Origin: Variovorax sp. J22P240
GTDB taxonomy: Bacteria; Pseudomonadota; Gammaproteobacteria; Burkholderiales; Burkholderiaceae_C
Direction: 5' to 3'
DNA: 64,000 bases
Assembly (NCBI RefSeq): GCF_030316855.1
Contig: NZ_JASZYR010000007.1
Location: 124,001 to 188,000 of the forward strand
Shown in pieces: positions 34,710 through 46,928 of this stretch. Every line of letters starts with the position of its first letter. The stretch's first letter is position 1. The translations under genes and the position numbers were made by a program. The notes beneath the pieces were generated by a model. That model was not told the DNA's origin, did not search any database, and worked only from the letters and a program-made list of their open reading frames with translations.

Positions 34710-34889
34710 ATGACATCAGCGGGAAGGCAGGAAGAGCGCTTCGACGACGAAGACCGTCGCGTCGACGAGATCGTGAGACGAGGGCCTTCCGGTACCTTCG
34801 CTGTCGCCGGTGTGGCGACCGCCATCGTGGTCGCCATCTATTTCATCTTCTACATCTTCGCCTACCTGCCGCGAGGAGCAGTGCAGTGA
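34710..34889 (+). CDS. Small single-helix membrane protein (candidate oxidase subunit IIa)
   Basis: A 59-residue protein (starts MTSAGRQEERFDD) with a charged cytoplasmic N-terminus and one membrane helix, FAVAGVATAIVVAIYFIFYI then FAY. AGGAGGCGG is a strong Shine-Dalgarno before the ATG at 34710. Its TGA overlaps the GTG start of the subunit II gene, so the two are coupled. In ba3-type oxidases a small single-helix subunit IIa sits beside subunit II; sequence similarity cannot be claimed, but position and topology fit. Confidence 0.65.
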   Translation: MTSAGRQEERFDDEDRRVDEIVRRGPSGTFAVAGVATAIVVAIYFIFYIFAYLPRGAVQ

Positions 34890-35458
34890 CGGCAGCGATG
34901 TCCTCCGAAGACGGCACATCCGAGGCCATTGCGCTGGCGGCGGAGAAGCGCTGGACCTTCGTCGTCGCAGCCATCATCGTGATCCTCCTGGCGATGATGG
35001 TCGTCACGGGGCTGCATTGGGCGGCGATGCCTCCGTCCCGCGTGGAGACCATCGACGTGAATACGGTTCACCTGAAGGGCGAGTTCGTCGAGAGCAATCT
35101 CGGGACCGCGCTGGGACCGGACGGCAAGGTCACCGTGCGCCTCGTTGCGCAGCAATACTCCTTCGTTCCGCAGTGCATCGTCGTTCCCGCGGACATGCCG
35201 GTGACCTTCCGAGGGACGGCCACGGACGCCATCCACGGTTTCATCGTCGGCCGGACGAATGCCAACACGATGCTCATTCCAGGCTTCGTCGCCACCTTCA
35301 CGACGCGCTTCTCCAGGACTGGCGAGCAGTTGATGCCCTGCCATGAATACTGCGGCACCGGCCACGAGGCGATGTGGGCGCGCGTGAAGGTGCTGCCACC
35401 CCAGGAGTTCCTGGCCAAGGCGCAAGCGGGAGAAAGGCTGGACTGTGTTTCACGCTAG
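34886..35458 (+). CDS. Cytochrome c oxidase subunit II, type-B (ba3-like)
   Basis: A 190-residue protein with a single N-terminal membrane helix (FVVAAIIVILLAMMVVTGLH) and a periplasmic CuA cupredoxin domain. CuA ligands are visible: His117 in DAIHGFIVG, and Cys152, Cys156, His160 and Met163 in PCHEYCGTGHEAMW. The short length with one helix is typical of B-type oxidases. It starts at GTG 34886, overlapping the stop of the small upstream gene by 4 bases, and it overlaps the subunit I gene (GTG 35445) by 14 bases, so translation is coupled. Confidence 0.85.
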   Translation: MTAAMSSEDGTSEAIALAAEKRWTFVVAAIIVILLAMMVVTGLHWAAMPPSRVETIDVNTVHLKGEFVESNLGTALGPDGKVTVRLVAQQYSFVPQCIVVPADMPVTFRGTATDAIHGFIVGRTNANTMLIPGFVATFTTRFSRTGEQLMPCHEYCGTGHEAMWARVKVLPPQEFLAKAQAGERLDCVSR

Positions 35459-37067
35459 GAAACTCGTTCTCGCCCACTTCGGGGTCGCGTTCGTCGCGTT
35501 CCTGGGTGCACTCGCGCTGGGTGCGTGGCAGATGTACATCCGCAGCCCCCTGGCCACCTGGGTCAACAACCCGGAGCACTACTACCGCTCCGTCACTGCC
35601 CACGGCACGGTGATGGCCTATGTGTTGCCGACGCTCGTGGCGATGGGCTTCGGCTACGCCATCTCGGAGCTTGCGCTCAAGCGGCCCCTCGTCGGAGTTC
35701 GGTGGGCCTGGGCTGGCTTCTGGCTGGTCATCGCCGGCACCATGATGGCGGCGGTGACGATGGCACTCGGCAAGGCGTCGGTGCTCTATACCTTCTATCC
35801 GCCGATGATCGCCAGCCCCTTCTACTACTTCGGCGTGGTGCTTGTCGTCGTGGGGTCGTGGGTATGGGTCGCGCTGATGTCCATCAACCTGCATGCCTGG
35901 CGCAAGGAACAGCCCGGCGAGTCGGTGCCGCTTGCGATGTTCGGCAATGTCGCCGGCGCCTACCTCTGGGCCTGGACGTCCCTGGGGGCCGCGCTCGAGG
36001 TGCTGATCCTCATCCTCCCGGCCTCGCTCGGCCTGACGGACACCATCAACGCTGGACTCGCGCGCGTCTTCTTCTCCTGGACGCTGCACGCCATCGTCTA
36101 CTTCTGGCTGATGCCCGCCTACATCGCCTTCTACACGATCGTGCCTCGAGCCATTGGTGGGCGCCTGTACAGCGACACGATGGGACGCGTCGCGTTCGTG
36201 CTCTTCCTGGTGTTCTCGATGCCCATCGGGATTCATCACCTGTTCGCCGATCCGCAGGTGGGAGCAGGCTTCAAGTTCGTTCATGCGGCCATGACCGCGA
36301 TGGTGTCCGTTCCGACTCTGCTGACCGTCTTCACGATCGTCGCATCGGTGGAGATCGCCGGACGCCTGCGTGGTGGCCAGGGCCTCTTCGGCTGGGTGAA
36401 GGCGTTGCCCTGGGACAACCCCTGGATGCTGGCCGTCACCTTCTCCTTCGTGATGCTGGGCTTCGGAGGCGCCGGCGGCATCATCAACATGAGCTACCAG
36501 CTCAACGAGACGGTGCACAACACCCAATGGGTCACCGGCCACTTCCACCTGATATTTGCCGGCGCCATCGTGCTGATGTACTTCATGGTGGCCTACGATC
36601 TCTGGCCTCAGCTCACGGGATGCGCGCCGCTGTCCGCGACGCTCATCAAATGGCAGGTGTGGACCTGGTTCGTCGGGATGATGGTGCTGTCGATGCCTTG
36701 GCACCTGGTGGGCCTGCTCGGCATGCCCAGGCGCATGGCGTACTACGACTACACCCACCCGGACATTCAGCCGCAGGCCTGGACCGTGACCGTGTCGGCC
36801 CTCGGCGGGTTCGTGCTGCTGGCCTCTGGCATCCTGCTGGTCTACATTCTCGCCACCGCGCACAAGCGCAGGGCTGCCGTGGTCCAACCCTATGGCTTCA
36901 GCCGCACGACGCACCCGACGACGCATACGCCGGCACTGCTGAACCGCTTCGGGCTCTGGGTGGCCATGATGATCGGCCTGACTCTCGTCAACTATGGGTA
37001 TCCGATCTTTCAGCTGGCGGTGCTGAAGGAGGCTTCGGTGCCCGTCATCCCCATCGGGAGCCGGTGA
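35445..37067 (+). CDS. Heme-copper oxidase subunit I, type-B (ba3-like)
   Basis: A 540-residue integral membrane protein with twelve or more helices, the catalytic subunit of a quinol- or cytochrome-c-driven terminal oxidase. Ligands: low-spin heme His53 in SVTAHGTVMAY, CuB His with the crosslinking Tyr in SWTLHAIVYFWLMPAYIAFY, the CuB His pair in PIGIHHLFADP, and the high-spin and low-spin heme His pair in TQWVTGHFHLIFAG. The Tyr four residues after the His within HAIVYFWLMP is the pattern of type-B enzymes. It starts at GTG 35445. It should reduce oxygen at high affinity and pump protons, so it may serve low-oxygen growth. Confidence 0.88.
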   Translation: MFHARKLVLAHFGVAFVAFLGALALGAWQMYIRSPLATWVNNPEHYYRSVTAHGTVMAYVLPTLVAMGFGYAISELALKRPLVGVRWAWAGFWLVIAGTMMAAVTMALGKASVLYTFYPPMIASPFYYFGVVLVVVGSWVWVALMSINLHAWRKEQPGESVPLAMFGNVAGAYLWAWTSLGAALEVLILILPASLGLTDTINAGLARVFFSWTLHAIVYFWLMPAYIAFYTIVPRAIGGRLYSDTMGRVAFVLFLVFSMPIGIHHLFADPQVGAGFKFVHAAMTAMVSVPTLLTVFTIVASVEIAGRLRGGQGLFGWVKALPWDNPWMLAVTFSFVMLGFGGAGGIINMSYQLNETVHNTQWVTGHFHLIFAGAIVLMYFMVAYDLWPQLTGCAPLSATLIKWQVWTWFVGMMVLSMPWHLVGLLGMPRRMAYYDYTHPDIQPQAWTVTVSALGGFVLLASGILLVYILATAHKRRAAVVQPYGFSRTTHPTTHTPALLNRFGLWVAMMIGLTLVNYGYPIFQLAVLKEASVPVIPIGSR

Positions 37068-37876
37068 TGCGCGACCCGGCCGTCTACTCCTGGCGCAACG
37101 CCTGGTTCCGCTGGTCGGTGGTGTCTCTGGTCGTGTTCACCGTCCTGTGCGTGCTGGTGGGCTTCGTCTGGCTGCCGTCGGTCCACAAGGACTTCACGGC
37201 GCAGAACTTGTGGGACGCGATCTGCAGGGCGGCGGGCGTTCCGGCCCACTGGTCCAGCGAATCGGATGTGAAAGCCGGGCCCGCATCGACGGACGTCGTT
37301 CTCGAGCGGCGCATGGTCCGCACGACGGACACTGCCGCAGTGGGCCGAGGCGCGACGCTCGCGCTGAACTGCACGATGTGCCACGGGGCGCAGGGCATGA
37401 GCACCTCCAACGCACCCAACCTCTCGGGCCAATACCCCGAAGTCGTCATCAAGCAGTTGCTCGACTACAAGGCAGGCCGGCGCTCGCACACCCTGATGGA
37501 GACGCTGGCACGCAACATGTCCCAGCGCGACATCGAGGATCTCGCGGCCTACTACGCCTACCTTCCAAAGGCCCGGACGGCACCCACCACCTACGACGAA
37601 TCGCTGCCCGCGCTGGTGCGCGTGGGCGACCCGCTGCGCAACATCGCGCCGTGCATCTCATGCCATGGCGGTGTCGACCAGAAGCTCGGCGCACCGTGGA
37701 TCGAGGGAATGCCCAAAGACTATCTGGTCGAGCAGTTGAAGGCCTTCAAGACAGGTGCTCGACGCAACGACTCCCTGGGCCAGATGCGCAACATGTCGCG
37801 ACCGATGTCGGAGCAGGAAATTGCCGAAGTCGCGGAGTTCTATGCCCGCAAGGCCAGTGCCGGCCAGCGAGATTGA
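37067..37876 (+). CDS. Membrane-anchored diheme cytochrome c
   Basis: A 269-residue protein with an N-terminal helix (WSVVSLVVFTVLCVLVGFVW) and two heme sites, LNCTMCHGAQGM and APCISCHGGVDQ, each in a cytochrome c class I fold. Its start overlaps the last base of the subunit I stop (TGATG). It is the last gene of the oxidase operon and a likely direct electron donor to the CuA centre. Confidence 0.85.
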   Translation: MRDPAVYSWRNAWFRWSVVSLVVFTVLCVLVGFVWLPSVHKDFTAQNLWDAICRAAGVPAHWSSESDVKAGPASTDVVLERRMVRTTDTAAVGRGATLALNCTMCHGAQGMSTSNAPNLSGQYPEVVIKQLLDYKAGRRSHTLMETLARNMSQRDIEDLAAYYAYLPKARTAPTTYDESLPALVRVGDPLRNIAPCISCHGGVDQKLGAPWIEGMPKDYLVEQLKAFKTGARRNDSLGQMRNMSRPMSEQEIAEVAEFYARKASAGQRD

Positions 37877-37909
37877 ACGGCCAGGACAACTCGGCGACCG
37901 ATGCTCGCC

Positions 37910-39111
37910 TCAAGGCCGGAACCAGCTATTACCTACCACCAGATACACCGCCGTCGTTCCGGGGCTGTGAGCCACATCGATGCCCACGTCCAGACCGAAC
38001 TTGCGTGCCAGCTCGTAGCGAAAGCCGAAACCGCCACTGCCCACGTTCTGCGTGGCGGAAAAATTGTCGCCAGTGGTACGTGTCGTTCCGCCCCCGGCGA
38101 ACACGACACCGCTCCAGCGGCCAAAGAATCGCCAGCGTGCCTCCACTTCGAGGGAGGCGACCTGGTCGCCCTGGTATCGCATCGCGGGGACGCCACGCAG
38201 TTGGACGAACGGCCGCAGGAAGAAGGGGGTGCCGTCGGACGACCAGGCATAGCTTCCACGTGCGCCCAGCGTGACGCCATGCGCCAGTGGCTGCCAGCCC
38301 ATCACGATCTGCTGGAATCGCTCGAAATCATCGGTCGACCCCAAGGCCTCGCGCGAGGCCAGCCAGGACGTTCGGCATAGACGCCGCGGGTCGGCGTGAA
38401 GACGTTGTCCCGCGTGTCGTATTCGAGGATGGCCGTCGGTGCGGAGATCTTCACGCGGGCACTGTCGGCGAGACCGGAAGGCTGGGGCTCCTCCCGCAGC
38501 TTCGGGTCGACGTCGGCGAAGACGTAGCGCATGCCGATCGCCCACGGGGACTTCGGTGCGAGTTGCCAGTTGACCTGCGCGACGGCGGCTGCGAACTGCA
38601 GCGAGTAGCGCACCTTCTGGTCCAACGATGGCAGCCCGGGGCCCAGGCCGTAGAAATCCAGATTGACCTGTCCGGTCGCGGCGCCGATCAAGGTGCGCAA
38701 GCGACCGTCCATCCAGCGACTGGCGTCGCCCGCAAATGCACCCTTCGTCCCGTTCTCCGTGGCGAATGCTCCGATGCCCGCGATGTCAGGGCGCGCCCAC
38801 CCTTCGTCTCCCGCTTCCTTGCGCGGCCGCAGGAACATGCCGGCGGCGCCGCCGCCGTAGCCGACGGCTGGCTCGGTCACGACGATCGGGATCGGCAGGA
38901 AGCCCCGGGGGTTCTCGAGGAAGCTGCTCAAGTCGAGCTGTCCATCCTGGGGATCGAAGAACCGGTCGCGCAGTCGCGGCGCGGGCTCCTTCATCGCCTC
39001 ACGAGGTATCCCTCCCTCGTTCCGCAGCGGTTCGGGCGAGGGCTGGGCGCCGACGCCCGCCGATGCGCCCATGGCAAGCACATGAAGCAGGGCGGGCGGC
39101 AACCAGCGCAT
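37910..39111 (-). pseudogene. Outer-membrane beta-barrel protein (BamA/TamA-like), frameshifted
   Basis: From 39111 the protein starts with a signal peptide (MRWLPPALLHVLAMGASAGV then GAQ) and a patterned barrel start: GFLPIPIVVTEPAVGYGGGA, DFYGLGPGLPSL, RYSLQFAAAVAQVNWQL and PTAILEYDTRDNVFTPTRGV. Near 38376 the frame shifts by one base and continues as TSWLASREALGSTDDF, GDQVASLEVEARWRFFGRWS and VYLVVGNSWFRP, ending in Phe-Arg-Pro at 37910. Together this is a surface antigen/D15-like 16-strand barrel of about 400 residues without visible POTRA repeats. One indel, natural or from sequencing, splits it. It is convergent with the oxidase operon. Confidence 0.75.
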
Positions 39112-39276
39112 CGTTGAATGTCCGGATGGAGGCGGTGTCGTCTCTGCGTTGAATGGCCCCGATTGGAACCGAGTGTCGCCATGCCGTCGAGATGCCAAGC
39201 CTCGACGAACCTGAGATGCGAGGGTACAACGCGGCACTTGCCCCAAGTTGCCACCCAACGATGAGGAGATTCGGAC

Positions 39277-40773
39277 ATGAAGATTGGACTGCCCGGCCCC
39301 CCCGAGCTTCCCGTCACCCTGGCGCCCCCTGTGGGAGTTGCGCGCACTGGGATGCGCCGGTACCCTGCGCACGTGCCAGCGTCCGCGCTCGCGCTCGCGC
39401 TCGCCGTGATGCTTGGTGGATGTGCCTATCCCGTGCCGGTGGCGGTGCAGCAACCGGCGCGCGTCACCACCACCACCACGACCACCACCACACCGATGCC
39501 GGCCGGTTCCGCTGCCGCGGTGCCTACGGCGCCTGCGGCGGACGGCACTTTCAACCAGGCCCAGATCGACCAGATGATGGCGCCCATCGCCCTGTATCCG
39601 GACTCGCTCTTGTCGCAGGTGCTGATGGCGTCGACCTACCCGGCCGACGTGGCCGACGCCGCGAAGTGGTCGAAGGCGAATCCCCAGCAGTCCGGCGACG
39701 CGGCCGTGCGCGCGGTCGAGAACCAGCCATGGGATCCGAGCGTGAAGTCGCTGGTGGCCTTTCCGCAGGTGCTGCAGACCATGGGCGAGAAGCCCGACTG
39801 GGTGCAGAACCTGGGCGACGCCTTCCTCGCGTCATCGAAGGACGTGCTTGACTCCGCGCAACGGCTGCGTGCCCGCGCGCGCGACAGCGGCAACCTGAAG
39901 ACGACCGAGCAGCAGACCGTGACCGTCCAGCAAGAGGCGATCACCATCGAGCCGGCCAACCCGCAGACGGTCTACGTGCCCCTCTACAACCCGACGGTGG
40001 TGTATGGCACCTGGCCCTATCCGGCCTACCCGCCGTACTACTGGTACCCGCCGGCGATGTACTACCCAGGCTACTACCCTGGCGCGGCGCTGGCCACGGG
40101 CATCGCCTTCGGGGTCGGGGTGGCGGCTGTCGGTGCGCTTTGGGGCAATTGCAATTGGGGCGGTGGCGACGTCAATATCAACACGAACCGCTACAACAGC
40201 ATCAACACCAACCGGCAAATCAACGCCAATCAGAATCGCTTCCAGCACAACGCCCAGAACCGGCGCGGCGTGCCCTACCGCGACAGCCGCAGCCAGCAGC
40301 AGTTCGGCAAGAACGTGCCGGGCGGGGACAACCGCGGCGACTTCCGCGGTCGCGACGCACAGCGACAGCAGGCACAGTCGTCGCTGCAGCAGCGCGGCAT
40401 GGATCCGGGAGCTGGGCGTGAGCAGTTGCGCAACGATCCGGCCACTCGCCAGCGCGCTGACGCAGCCGCACGAGGGCAGGGAGGGTTCGGCGGCAACGAC
40501 GGGCTGTCACGCGTCGGCGCGCAAGGCGGAGCACGCGGTGACAACGCCTTCAGCGGCGCCGGCAATGCCGGGCAGGCGCGCCAGCAGATGGACCGCGGCA
40601 ATGCCAGCCGGCAGATGTCACAGCAGCACACCGGCGGCCGAGGCGGCTATGGGGGCGGCGGTTACAGCGGTGGAGGGGCACGCGGTGGCTACAGCGGTGG
40701 CTACGGCGGGGGTGGGGGCCGCGCCGGCGGCGGAGGGCGCGGCGGCGGCCGCGGGGGTGGTGGACGCCGGTAA
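39277..40773 (+). CDS. DUF3300 domain lipoprotein with low-complexity C-terminus
   Basis: A 498-residue protein. A lipobox LGGC puts the modified cysteine at residue 49 (counting from 39277) or residue 24 if translation starts at the internal ATG 39352; AGGAG lies 12 bases before 39277, so I keep the longer form. A nine-residue Thr run precedes the DUF3300 core (QIDQMMAPIALYPDSLLSQV, SKANPQQSGDAAVRAVENQP, ANPQTVYVPLYNPTVVYG). The rest is Gln/Asn-rich and ends in a long Gly/Arg tail (GGGRGGGRGGGGRR). The function of DUF3300 is unknown. It forms a pair with the DUF2950 gene 24 bp downstream, an arrangement frequent in proteobacteria. Confidence 0.85.
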   Translation: MKIGLPGPPELPVTLAPPVGVARTGMRRYPAHVPASALALALAVMLGGCAYPVPVAVQQPARVTTTTTTTTTPMPAGSAAAVPTAPAADGTFNQAQIDQMMAPIALYPDSLLSQVLMASTYPADVADAAKWSKANPQQSGDAAVRAVENQPWDPSVKSLVAFPQVLQTMGEKPDWVQNLGDAFLASSKDVLDSAQRLRARARDSGNLKTTEQQTVTVQQEAITIEPANPQTVYVPLYNPTVVYGTWPYPAYPPYYWYPPAMYYPGYYPGAALATGIAFGVGVAAVGALWGNCNWGGGDVNINTNRYNSINTNRQINANQNRFQHNAQNRRGVPYRDSRSQQQFGKNVPGGDNRGDFRGRDAQRQQAQSSLQQRGMDPGAGREQLRNDPATRQRADAAARGQGGFGGNDGLSRVGAQGGARGDNAFSGAGNAGQARQQMDRGNASRQMSQQHTGGRGGYGGGGYSGGGARGGYSGGYGGGGGRAGGGGRGGGRGGGGRR

Positions 40774-40797
40774 CCAAACCAAGCACAGGAGCACGCC

Positions 40798-41712
40798 ATG
40801 CACATGCCCATCTGCCGATCTGCTGCCCGGCTCGCTGCCGCCGCGATGATCGCCGTCGTTACCTTGGTCGTCCCCAGCCTCGCGGGGGCGCAGCAGCCCT
40901 ATCCCACCGCCGAGGCAGCCGCCCAGGCCTTCCGCGACGCCGTATCCGGCAACGACCCCGCCGCGCTGCGCAAGGTCCTGGGCGCCGACTGGAAGCGCTT
41001 CCTGCCGGCCGACGACATCGGCCGCGCCGACCTGCAGGCTTTTCTCGCCGCCTGGGACAAGGCACACAAGGTCGTGACGACCGGCCAGGACAAGGCCGTG
41101 CTGGCCGTCGGCGACAGTGGCTGGACATTGCCCATTCCGCTGGTCATGAAGGCCGGTAGCTGGCGCTTCGACCCGCGAGCGGGCGCCGACGAGATGCGCA
41201 CTCGGCGCATCGGCCGCAATGAGCTTGCCACCATGCAGGCGGTGCTGGCCTATTTCGACGCACAAAAGGAATATGCGCAGCGTGACCGCGACGGCGACGG
41301 CGTGCTCTCGTACGCGCGCAGGTTCGCCAGTACGCCGGGCCAGCGCGATGGCCTGTACTGGCCCGACGACGCACAGGGCGAGAGTCCGTTGGGACCGCTT
41401 TTCGGCGGCGTGAAGCCGGGCGAGGGCTACCACGGCTACCACTACAAGATTCTGATGGCGCAGGGCAAGGATGCGCCGGGCGGGGCCTACGACTACATCA
41501 TCGGCAATCGCATGCGCGCCGGCTTCGCCTTGATCGCCTGGCCGATCCAGTATGGGGACACCGGCGTGACCAGCTTCATGATCAGTCACGACGGGGTGCT
41601 CTACCAGAAGGACCTGGGACCGAAGGGCGCAACGATCGCGCGGGACATGAAGGTCTTCAACCCGGATTCGACCTGGAGCAAAGTGGATGCGCCTTCAGGG
41701 GGACGCCCGTAG
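40798..41712 (+). CDS. DUF2950 family exported protein
   Basis: A 304-residue protein with a signal peptide (AAAAMIAVVTLVVPSLAGAQ). The mature part has the DUF2950 blocks YPTAEAAAQAFRDAVSGND, DKAVLAVGDSGWTLPIPLV and KPGEGYHGYHYKILMAQGKD. Its role is unknown. It lies 24 bp after the DUF3300 gene with ACAGGAGCACGCC before the ATG, so both are probably one transcript acting in the envelope. Confidence 0.85.
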   Translation: MHMPICRSAARLAAAAMIAVVTLVVPSLAGAQQPYPTAEAAAQAFRDAVSGNDPAALRKVLGADWKRFLPADDIGRADLQAFLAAWDKAHKVVTTGQDKAVLAVGDSGWTLPIPLVMKAGSWRFDPRAGADEMRTRRIGRNELATMQAVLAYFDAQKEYAQRDRDGDGVLSYARRFASTPGQRDGLYWPDDAQGESPLGPLFGGVKPGEGYHGYHYKILMAQGKDAPGGAYDYIIGNRMRAGFALIAWPIQYGDTGVTSFMISHDGVLYQKDLGPKGATIARDMKVFNPDSTWSKVDAPSGGRP

Positions 41713-41894
41713 GGAAGGGGAGCTTTCGGCCATTCTGCTTGAGCGGTTGCCAGCAGGCGCGCGAACTCGGAAGGGGCGCGGAGCGTCGTTTCGTCTGCCG
41801 CGAGCCTCGTGCATCGGCTTGGATGCGGCGCAAGGTGCCGAGCATTTGTCTTCGTTGACTCTCATCGTCCCGGCACGGGCAATCAGGAGGACCC

Positions 41895-44363
<2,469 letters not shown>

Positions 44364-44380
44364 GCTTCATCCCCTCGGAC

Positions 44381-46780
44381 TCAGCCCGGCCACACCCAGT
44401 TCGCGATCTCCGCGCGGTCGGTGCCGTGGGTGTGCGCGTAGTTCAAGTTGTCGATGATGGCGTTCTTCATGTCTTCCCGCAGATGCGCTGCGCGGCTCTG
44501 CAGGCGCGGCACGCGGTCGAGGACGTCGATCACGAGGTTGAAGCGGTCGACCTGGTTCAAGATGGCGAGCTCCATCGGCGTGTTGATGTTGCCCTTCTCC
44601 TTGTAGCCGCGCACGTGCAGGTGCTCGTGGTTGCAGAAGCGGTAGGCCAGCTTGTGGATCAGCCAGGGGTAGCCGTGAAAGTTGAAGATCACCGGCTTGT
44701 CGCGCGTGAACAGGCTGTCGAACTCGCGATCGGTCGAGCCGTGCGGATGCTCGCTGGCCGGCTGCATCTTGAACAGGTCCACCACGTTCACGAAGCGCAG
44801 CTTGAGGTCGGGCACCCGCTCGCGCAGGATCGCCGTCGCCGCCAGTGCTTCTTGGGTCGCAACGTCGCCGCACGCGGCCATCACCACGTCCGGCTCGTCG
44901 CCCTCGTCGCTGCTCGCGCGCCGCCAGATGCCCACGCCCTTGGCGCAGTGCGCAATCGCCTCGTCGATGGACATGAACTGCAGGTGCTTCTGCTTGTCGG
45001 CCACGATCACGTTGATGCAGTCGGTGGAGCGCAGGCAGGCGTCTGCCACCGCCAGCAGCGTGTTGGCATCCGGCGGAAGGTAGACGCGCGTGACCGACGG
45101 GCTCTTGTTGGTCACCAGGTCGATGAAGCCGGGGTCCTGGTGCGAGAAGCCGTTGTGGTCCTGGCGCCAGACGGTGGACGACAGCAGGATGTTCTCCGAG
45201 GCCACCGACGCGCGCCACGGCACATGGTTCTTGCAGATGTCCAGCCACTTCGCGTGCTGGTTGAACATCGAGTCCACGACGTGGGCGAAGGCCTCGTAGG
45301 TGTGAAAGAAGCCGTGACGGCCCGAGAGCAGATAGCCTTCGAGCCATCCCATCAAGGTGTGTTCGGAGAGCATCTCCATCACGCGGCCGTCGCGGGCGAG
45401 CTCACCGCCGTCCGCGTCCTCGGGCAGCAGGTCGGCCATCCACACCTTCTTGCTGACCTCGTAGACCGCCTGCAGACGGTTGGACGCGGTCTCGTCGGGG
45501 CCGAACACCCGGAAGCTGCTCATGTTGTTGCGCATCGTGTCGCGCAGAAATTCACCCAGCGGCCGGGTGTTCTCGTGCAGCACCTTGCCGGCCTCGTGCA
45601 CGTCCACCGCGTAGTCGCGGAAGTCGGGCAGCTTCAGCTCCCGGCGCAGCAGGCCGCCATTGGCGATCGGGTTGGCGCTGATGCGCCGCGGCCCCAAGGG
45701 TGCGAGGGCCCTGAGCTCGGGGACCAGCCGCCCGCCGGCATCGAACAGTTCCTCGGGCCTGTAGCCGCGCATCCAGCTCTCGAGCAGTTCCAGGCTCGCG
45801 GGGTTCTCGCGCACGTCGGAGAAAGGCACCTGGTGCGAACGCCAGGAGCCTTCGACCTTGTGGCCCCGGATTTCCTTCGGCCCGCTCCAGCCCTTGGGCG
45901 TGCGCAGCACGATCATCGGCCAGCGCGGCCGCTCGGCGCGGCCGCTCACGCCCGCCTTCTCCCTGATGTCGCGGAGCTCGGCGAAGATCGTATCGAGCGT
46001 TGCGGCCATCTTCTGGTGCATCTCGGCGGGGTCCGATCCCTCGACGAAATACGGCTTGTAGCCATAGCCCACGAAGAGCGCCTCCAGCTCCTCGTGCTTG
46101 ATGCGCGCGAGGATGGTCGGGTTGGCGATCTTGTAGCCGTTCAGGTTCAGGATGGGCAGCACCGCGCCGTCTCGAGCCGGATTGATGAACTTGTTCGAAT
46201 GCCAGGCCGTTGCGAGCGGGCCGGTCTCGGCCTCGCCGTCGCCGACCACGCAGGCCACGACGAGGTCAGGGTTGTCGAGCGCGGCGCCGTAGGCATGCGA
46301 GAGGCTGTAACCCAGTTCGCCACCTTCGTGGATCGACCCGGGCGTTTCGGGCGTGACATGCGAGCCGATATGGCCCGGGAACGAGAACTGCTTGAAGAAC
46401 TTCCCCATGCCCTCGGCATCTTCGCTTTTGTCCGGATACACCTCGGAGTAGGTGCCTTCGAGGTAAGCGGGGCCGAGTACGCCAGGGGCGCCATGCCCCG
46501 GCCCGGCCATGAAGATCACGTCCTGATCGTCGCGCTTGATCACACGGTTCAGATGCGCCCATACGAATGAGAGCGCCGGGCTCGCGCCCCAATGTCCGAG
46601 CAAGCGGTGCTTCACGTGCTCGACCTTCAGCGGCTCGCGCAGCAGCGGGTTGTCCCGCAGATAAATCATCCCGACCGAAAGGTAGTTGGACGCGCGCCAC
46701 CAGGCATCAATGCGTCGCAGTTCGTCCTTGTCCAGCGGGCTCTGCTGCGTCGTGGCACGCGAAGAGGCTTGCTTGGTCAT
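44381..46780 (-). CDS. xfp: Xylulose-5-phosphate/fructose-6-phosphate phosphoketolase
   Basis: A 799-residue thiamine diphosphate enzyme that cleaves xylulose-5-P or fructose-6-P with phosphate to acetyl-phosphate and a shorter sugar phosphate. Conserved blocks: ASNYLSVGMIYLRDNPLL, MAGPGHGAPGVLGPAYLEG, FPGHIGSHVTPETPGSIHEG and GELGYSLSHAYGAALDNPDL, the TPP motif VVGDGEAETGPLATAWHSNK, and RQDHNGFSHQDPGF in the pyrimidine domain. Full length. GGAGACGCACC precedes the ATG. It leads an operon with glycogen phosphorylase. Confidence 0.93.
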   Translation of the reverse strand: MTKQASSRATTQQSPLDKDELRRIDAWWRASNYLSVGMIYLRDNPLLREPLKVEHVKHRLLGHWGASPALSFVWAHLNRVIKRDDQDVIFMAGPGHGAPGVLGPAYLEGTYSEVYPDKSEDAEGMGKFFKQFSFPGHIGSHVTPETPGSIHEGGELGYSLSHAYGAALDNPDLVVACVVGDGEAETGPLATAWHSNKFINPARDGAVLPILNLNGYKIANPTILARIKHEELEALFVGYGYKPYFVEGSDPAEMHQKMAATLDTIFAELRDIREKAGVSGRAERPRWPMIVLRTPKGWSGPKEIRGHKVEGSWRSHQVPFSDVRENPASLELLESWMRGYRPEELFDAGGRLVPELRALAPLGPRRISANPIANGGLLRRELKLPDFRDYAVDVHEAGKVLHENTRPLGEFLRDTMRNNMSSFRVFGPDETASNRLQAVYEVSKKVWMADLLPEDADGGELARDGRVMEMLSEHTLMGWLEGYLLSGRHGFFHTYEAFAHVVDSMFNQHAKWLDICKNHVPWRASVASENILLSSTVWRQDHNGFSHQDPGFIDLVTNKSPSVTRVYLPPDANTLLAVADACLRSTDCINVIVADKQKHLQFMSIDEAIAHCAKGVGIWRRASSDEGDEPDVVMAACGDVATQEALAATAILRERVPDLKLRFVNVVDLFKMQPASEHPHGSTDREFDSLFTRDKPVIFNFHGYPWLIHKLAYRFCNHEHLHVRGYKEKGNINTPMELAILNQVDRFNLVIDVLDRVPRLQSRAAHLREDMKNAIIDNLNYAHTHGTDRAEIANWVWPG

Positions 46781-46928
46781 GGTGCGTCTCCTGTCATGCA
46801 GGGTCGCCAGAGGCGGGGGGGGAAGCGCCGGGCGCGCTGCGTCGGCGCTTTTTCGGGCTGGTGGGCGGCCGCGCCTGTGGCCGGCCCCGGTGAATTCAGC
46901 GAATCGAGCGAACTGCCTTGGTCGCCCG

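Noticed and set aside
35298..36926. A 542-codon open frame antisense to the oxidase subunit I gene
   Set aside because: It is a GC-rich shadow frame; the sense strand has all ligand motifs, and the antisense protein is low-complexity and His/Arg-rich.
39463..39493. ACC/ACG codon repeats in the DUF3300 gene
   Set aside because: A coding homopolymeric Thr tract, not a CRISPR or a microsatellite array of regulatory meaning that I can support.
44426..46570. A 714-codon open frame antisense to the phosphoketolase gene
   Set aside because: It is a shadow of the phosphoketolase codon pattern; no ribosome site or family features.
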